Shown in pieces: positions 5,022 through 7,102 of a stretch of 7,102 bases of DNA. The notes under the pieces are model-generated. The model saw only the letters and a program-made list of their open reading frames with translations. It had not been told where the DNA came from and ran no database searches. Origin of the DNA: Haliea sp041746975 (GTDB taxonomy: Bacteria > Pseudomonadota > Gammaproteobacteria > Pseudomonadales > Halieaceae); NCBI GenBank assembly GCA_041746975.1, contig JBGTGB010000192.1, positions 1 through 7,102 on the forward strand. Direction: 5' to 3'. The stretch's first letter is position 1; each line of letters opens with the position of its first letter. A program made the translations under genes and the position numbers.

Positions 5022-6507
5022 AGAGATCCTGATGGTGGCTGAGGCCGTCTCGAACGAGAAGGGAGTGTCCGAGGACATCATTTTCGAGGCGATCGAGCTG
5101 GCGTTGGCGACAGCGACCAAGAAGCGCTACGACGAGGATGCCGATATTGAGGTCAGGATAGACCGCAAGACCGGAGACTATGTCACGCTGCGTCGCTGGC
5201 TGGTTGTGCCCGACGATGAAATGGCACTGCTGGGCACCCAGTTCACCACCGAGGAGGCGATCGAGAAGAGCGCCGAGCTCAAGCCGGGCGATGTCTTCGA
5301 GGAAGAAATCGACAATGTAGGCTTTGGCCGCATCGCCGCCCAGACCGCCAAACAGGTGATCGTGCAGCGGGTGCGGGATGCCGAACGCGCCCAGGTCGTG
5401 GAACTCTATCGCAACCGTGTCGGTGCGCTGGTAGCTGGCACAGTGAAGAAAGTGACGCGCGACAACGTCATTGTCGACCTCGGCAACAATGCCGAGGGCC
5501 TGTTGCCCCGGGACCAGCTGGTGGGTCGCGAGACCTTCCGGGTCAACGACCGCGTGCGCGCCATCCTGCAGGAAATCAGCGCCGAGACCCGCGGCCCGCA
5601 GCTGATGCTGAGCCGCTCCTGTTCGGAGATGCTGATTGAACTGTTCAAGATCGAAGTACCGGAGATCGCCGAGGAGGTGATCCAGATCCGCGCCGCTGCC
5701 CGCGACCCGGGCTCACGGGCCAAAATCGCGGTAAAGACCAACGACCAGCGCATTGATCCGGTCGGCGCCTGCGTCGGCATGCGCGGCTCCCGGGTCCAGG
5801 CTGTCTCCAACGAGCTGGACAACGAGCGCGTGGACATCATCCTCTGGGACGACAACCCGGCGCAGATGGTGATCAATGCCATGTCCCCTGCGGAGGTCGA
5901 GTCCATCGTGGTGGACGAGGACAGCAACACCATGGAAGTGGCGGTAGCCGCGGACAACCTGGCCCAGGCGATTGGCCGCTCCGGCCAGAACGTGCGCCTG
6001 GCCAGTGAACTCACCGGTTGGACCATCAACGTCATGAGCACGGAAGAAGCCGCCGAGAAGCATGAAGCCGAAGCGGGTGAAGTCATCCAGATGTTTGTCG
6101 AACAGCTGGATATCGATGACGAGGTGGCGGAAATCCTGGTCGAGGAAGGCTTCACTACCCTGGAGGAAGTCGCCTACGTCCCGCTGGAGGAAATGACCGC
6201 GATAGAAGGCTTTGATGAAGATATCGCCGAGGAACTGCGCGCCCGGGCCAAGGACGCGCTGCTGACCCAGGCAATCGCTTCGGAAGAGCAGCTCGGTGCC
6301 AACGAGCCGGCCCAGGACCTGCTGGAGATGGCGGGCATGGATCGTCACCTGGCCTATGTGCTGGCCAGTCGGGCGGTGGTTACCATGGAAGACCTGGCGG
6401 AGCTGGGCGTCGATGAACTGATGGATATTCCGGAAATGACCGAGGAACGCGCAGGTGAGCTGATCATGACAGCGCGCGCACCCTGGTTTGCCGAGGAGAG
6501 TGAATAG
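5014..6507 (+). CDS. nusA: Transcription termination/antitermination factor NusA
   Basis: A 497-residue RNA polymerase-binding protein that modulates pausing, intrinsic termination and rRNA antitermination. The start is ATG 5014 (MNKEILMVAEAVSNEKGV), identical in form to the family N-terminus; an upstream in-frame codon at 5002 would add four non-conserved residues. Domain order: N-terminal RNAP-binding domain (1 to about 125), S1 domain (about 130-200, NRDN-like TRDNVIVDLGNNAEG), KH1 with GMRG at residues 255-258, KH2 with GRSG at 321-324, then two acidic helix-hairpin-helix repeats (about 355-410 and 430-490). The paired acidic repeats are the gammaproteobacterial form; in E. coli the last contacts the alpha C-terminal domain and phage N protein. 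Length matches E. coli NusA (495). It overlaps rimP by 8 bases (ATGAATAA) with only a weak GAGG upstream, so translation probably depends on rimP. Oddity: CSEML at residues 203-207, where xPEML is usual. Confidence 0.98.
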   Translation: MNKEILMVAEAVSNEKGVSEDIIFEAIELALATATKKRYDEDADIEVRIDRKTGDYVTLRRWLVVPDDEMALLGTQFTTEEAIEKSAELKPGDVFEEEIDNVGFGRIAAQTAKQVIVQRVRDAERAQVVELYRNRVGALVAGTVKKVTRDNVIVDLGNNAEGLLPRDQLVGRETFRVNDRVRAILQEISAETRGPQLMLSRSCSEMLIELFKIEVPEIAEEVIQIRAAARDPGSRAKIAVKTNDQRIDPVGACVGMRGSRVQAVSNELDNERVDIILWDDNPAQMVINAMSPAEVESIVVDEDSNTMEVAVAADNLAQAIGRSGQNVRLASELTGWTINVMSTEEAAEKHEAEAGEVIQMFVEQLDIDDEVAEILVEEGFTTLEEVAYVPLEEMTAIEGFDEDIAEELRARAKDALLTQAIASEEQLGANEPAQDLLEMAGMDRHLAYVLASRAVVTMEDLAELGVDELMDIPEMTEERAGELIMTARAPWFAEESE

Positions 6508-6572
6508 GCCAGCGAGATCTGGACACACAACCTCAAGGCATCAGGGCTTCACGGGATCAAGGAGAATAGCGC

Positions 6573-7102
6573 ATGGCGCAAGTGACAGTACAGCAACTCG
6601 CAGAGACAGTGGGGGCACCCGTGGAACGTCTGCTGACGCAGATGAAGGAAGCGGGTTTGCCTCACGCAGCTGCCAGTGAAGCTGTGTCTGAAGTGGACAA
6701 GCAGACCCTGCTGGCCTACCTGAAGCGCAGCCATGGTGAAGCGGATGGGGCACCCAAGCGGATCACCCTCAAGCGCAAGACCATCAGTACCCTCCGCACC
6801 GGCAGTTCCCAGGGCCGCAAGACGGTAAACGTCGAGGTGCGCAAGAAGCGTACCTATGTGAAGCGCGACGCAGCGGACGCCGAGTCCGAGATGCAGGACG
6901 TCGCCGCCGCTGAAGCTGCGGCGCGCGAAGTCGAGGCGGAAGCTGCGGCTGCAGCCAAAGCGGCCGCTGAGGCCGCTGCCAGGACTGTGGCCGAGGAAGC
7001 AGCCGTTGCCGCAGCTGTTGCTGCAATCCCGGAGCCGGAGCCGGAGCCCGAACCCGAACCGGAAGACGAAAAGGACCTGGATCCGGAGGTGCTGCGCCAG
7101 CG
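6573..7102 (+). CDS. infB: Translation initiation factor IF-2, N-terminal part (runs off the window)
   Basis: ATG 6573 follows AAGGAG (6559-6564) at 8 bases, 65 bases after the nusA stop. The frame remains open to the last base, giving 176 residues of a protein that is usually 850-950 long. Residues 1-52 (VTVQQLAETVGAPVERLLTQ onward) are the IF2 N-terminal domain. Residues 62-98 hold the basic IF2-associated segment, including KRITLKRKTISTL and KTVNVEVRKKRTYVKR. From about residue 100 an alanine/glutamate-rich stretch predicts a long charged helix, followed by a Pro-Glu repeat. The GTPase and fMet-tRNA-binding domains lie beyond the window. IF-2 delivers fMet-tRNA to the 30S subunit, so the operon carries both the initiator tRNA and its carrier. 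Internal start sites giving shorter IF-2 isoforms are known in E. coli; none can be assigned with confidence here. Confidence 0.97.
   Translation, partial: MAQVTVQQLAETVGAPVERLLTQMKEAGLPHAAASEAVSEVDKQTLLAYLKRSHGEADGAPKRITLKRKTISTLRTGSSQGRKTVNVEVRKKRTYVKRDAADAESEMQDVAAAEAAAREVEAEAAAAAKAAAEAAARTVAEEAAVAAAVAAIPEPEPEPEPEPEDEKDLDPEVLRQ
7029..7064 (+). repeat. Six tandem Pro-Glu codon pairs in infB
   Basis: Six consecutive CC(G/C)-GA(G/A) units encode PE x6 after the alanine-rich helix. The first three units are identical at the DNA level (CCGGAG) and the rest vary only at third positions, a pattern open to slippage in unit number. It lies in the poorly conserved linker of IF-2, where length variation is tolerated. 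Confidence 0.8.

Noticed and set aside
5713..6528. Minus-strand open frame opposite the 3' part of nusA
   Set aside because: Antisense shadow caused by high GC and strong third-position bias in nusA; no ribosome site or motif.

Overview
The window looks like a chromosomal segment from a GC-rich gammaproteobacterium. The gene order initiator tRNA - rimP - nusA - infB, the Pseudomonas-like RimP, NusA and 4-hydroxyphenylpyruvate dioxygenase proteins, and the E. coli-like initiator tRNA all point that way. A marine or aquatic relative of the pseudomonads/Cellvibrionales is plausible, but this is inference and the sequence alone cannot fix the genus. Nearly all of it is ordinary core and catabolic sequence. 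I see no mobile element, CRISPR array, phage gene, toxin-antitoxin pair or defence module, and no candidate for an entirely new system.

Layout. Bases 1-840 (+) are the 3' part of a class C beta-lactamase-like serine hydrolase with a C-terminal DUF3471-type domain. It converges, with a 12-base gap, on an NAD-type isocitrate dehydrogenase read from the minus strand (1860 to 853). A 215-base divergent intergenic region (1861-2075) follows. It carries a sigma70-like promoter for the rightward genes, a perfect 18-bp palindrome overlapping its -35 box, and small hairpins in the 5' leader. I could not identify a convincing promoter for the leftward dehydrogenase gene in it.

Bases 2076-4175 (+) are a two-gene tyrosine-degradation unit. 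hppD makes homogentisate from 4-hydroxyphenylpyruvate, and a fumarylacetoacetate hydrolase carries out the last step. The genes for the two middle steps (homogentisate dioxygenase and maleylacetoacetate isomerase) are not here and must lie elsewhere if the pathway is complete.

Bases 4176-4526 hold no protein gene but are full of signals: two small inverted repeats, a strong sigma70 promoter, a pre-tRNA leader, initiator tRNA-fMet, and an intrinsic terminator. The transcription/translation operon follows: rimP (TTG start) overlaps nusA by 8 bases, and infB follows after 65 bases and runs off the end of the window. This is the arrangement known from E. coli as metY-rimP-nusA-infB. It couples the initiator tRNA, a 30S maturation factor, a transcription elongation/termination factor and initiation factor 2.

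The items most worth a second look are the palindromic operator candidate in front of hppD, the U1-U72 end of the initiator tRNA, and the terminator that separates the tRNA from rimP.
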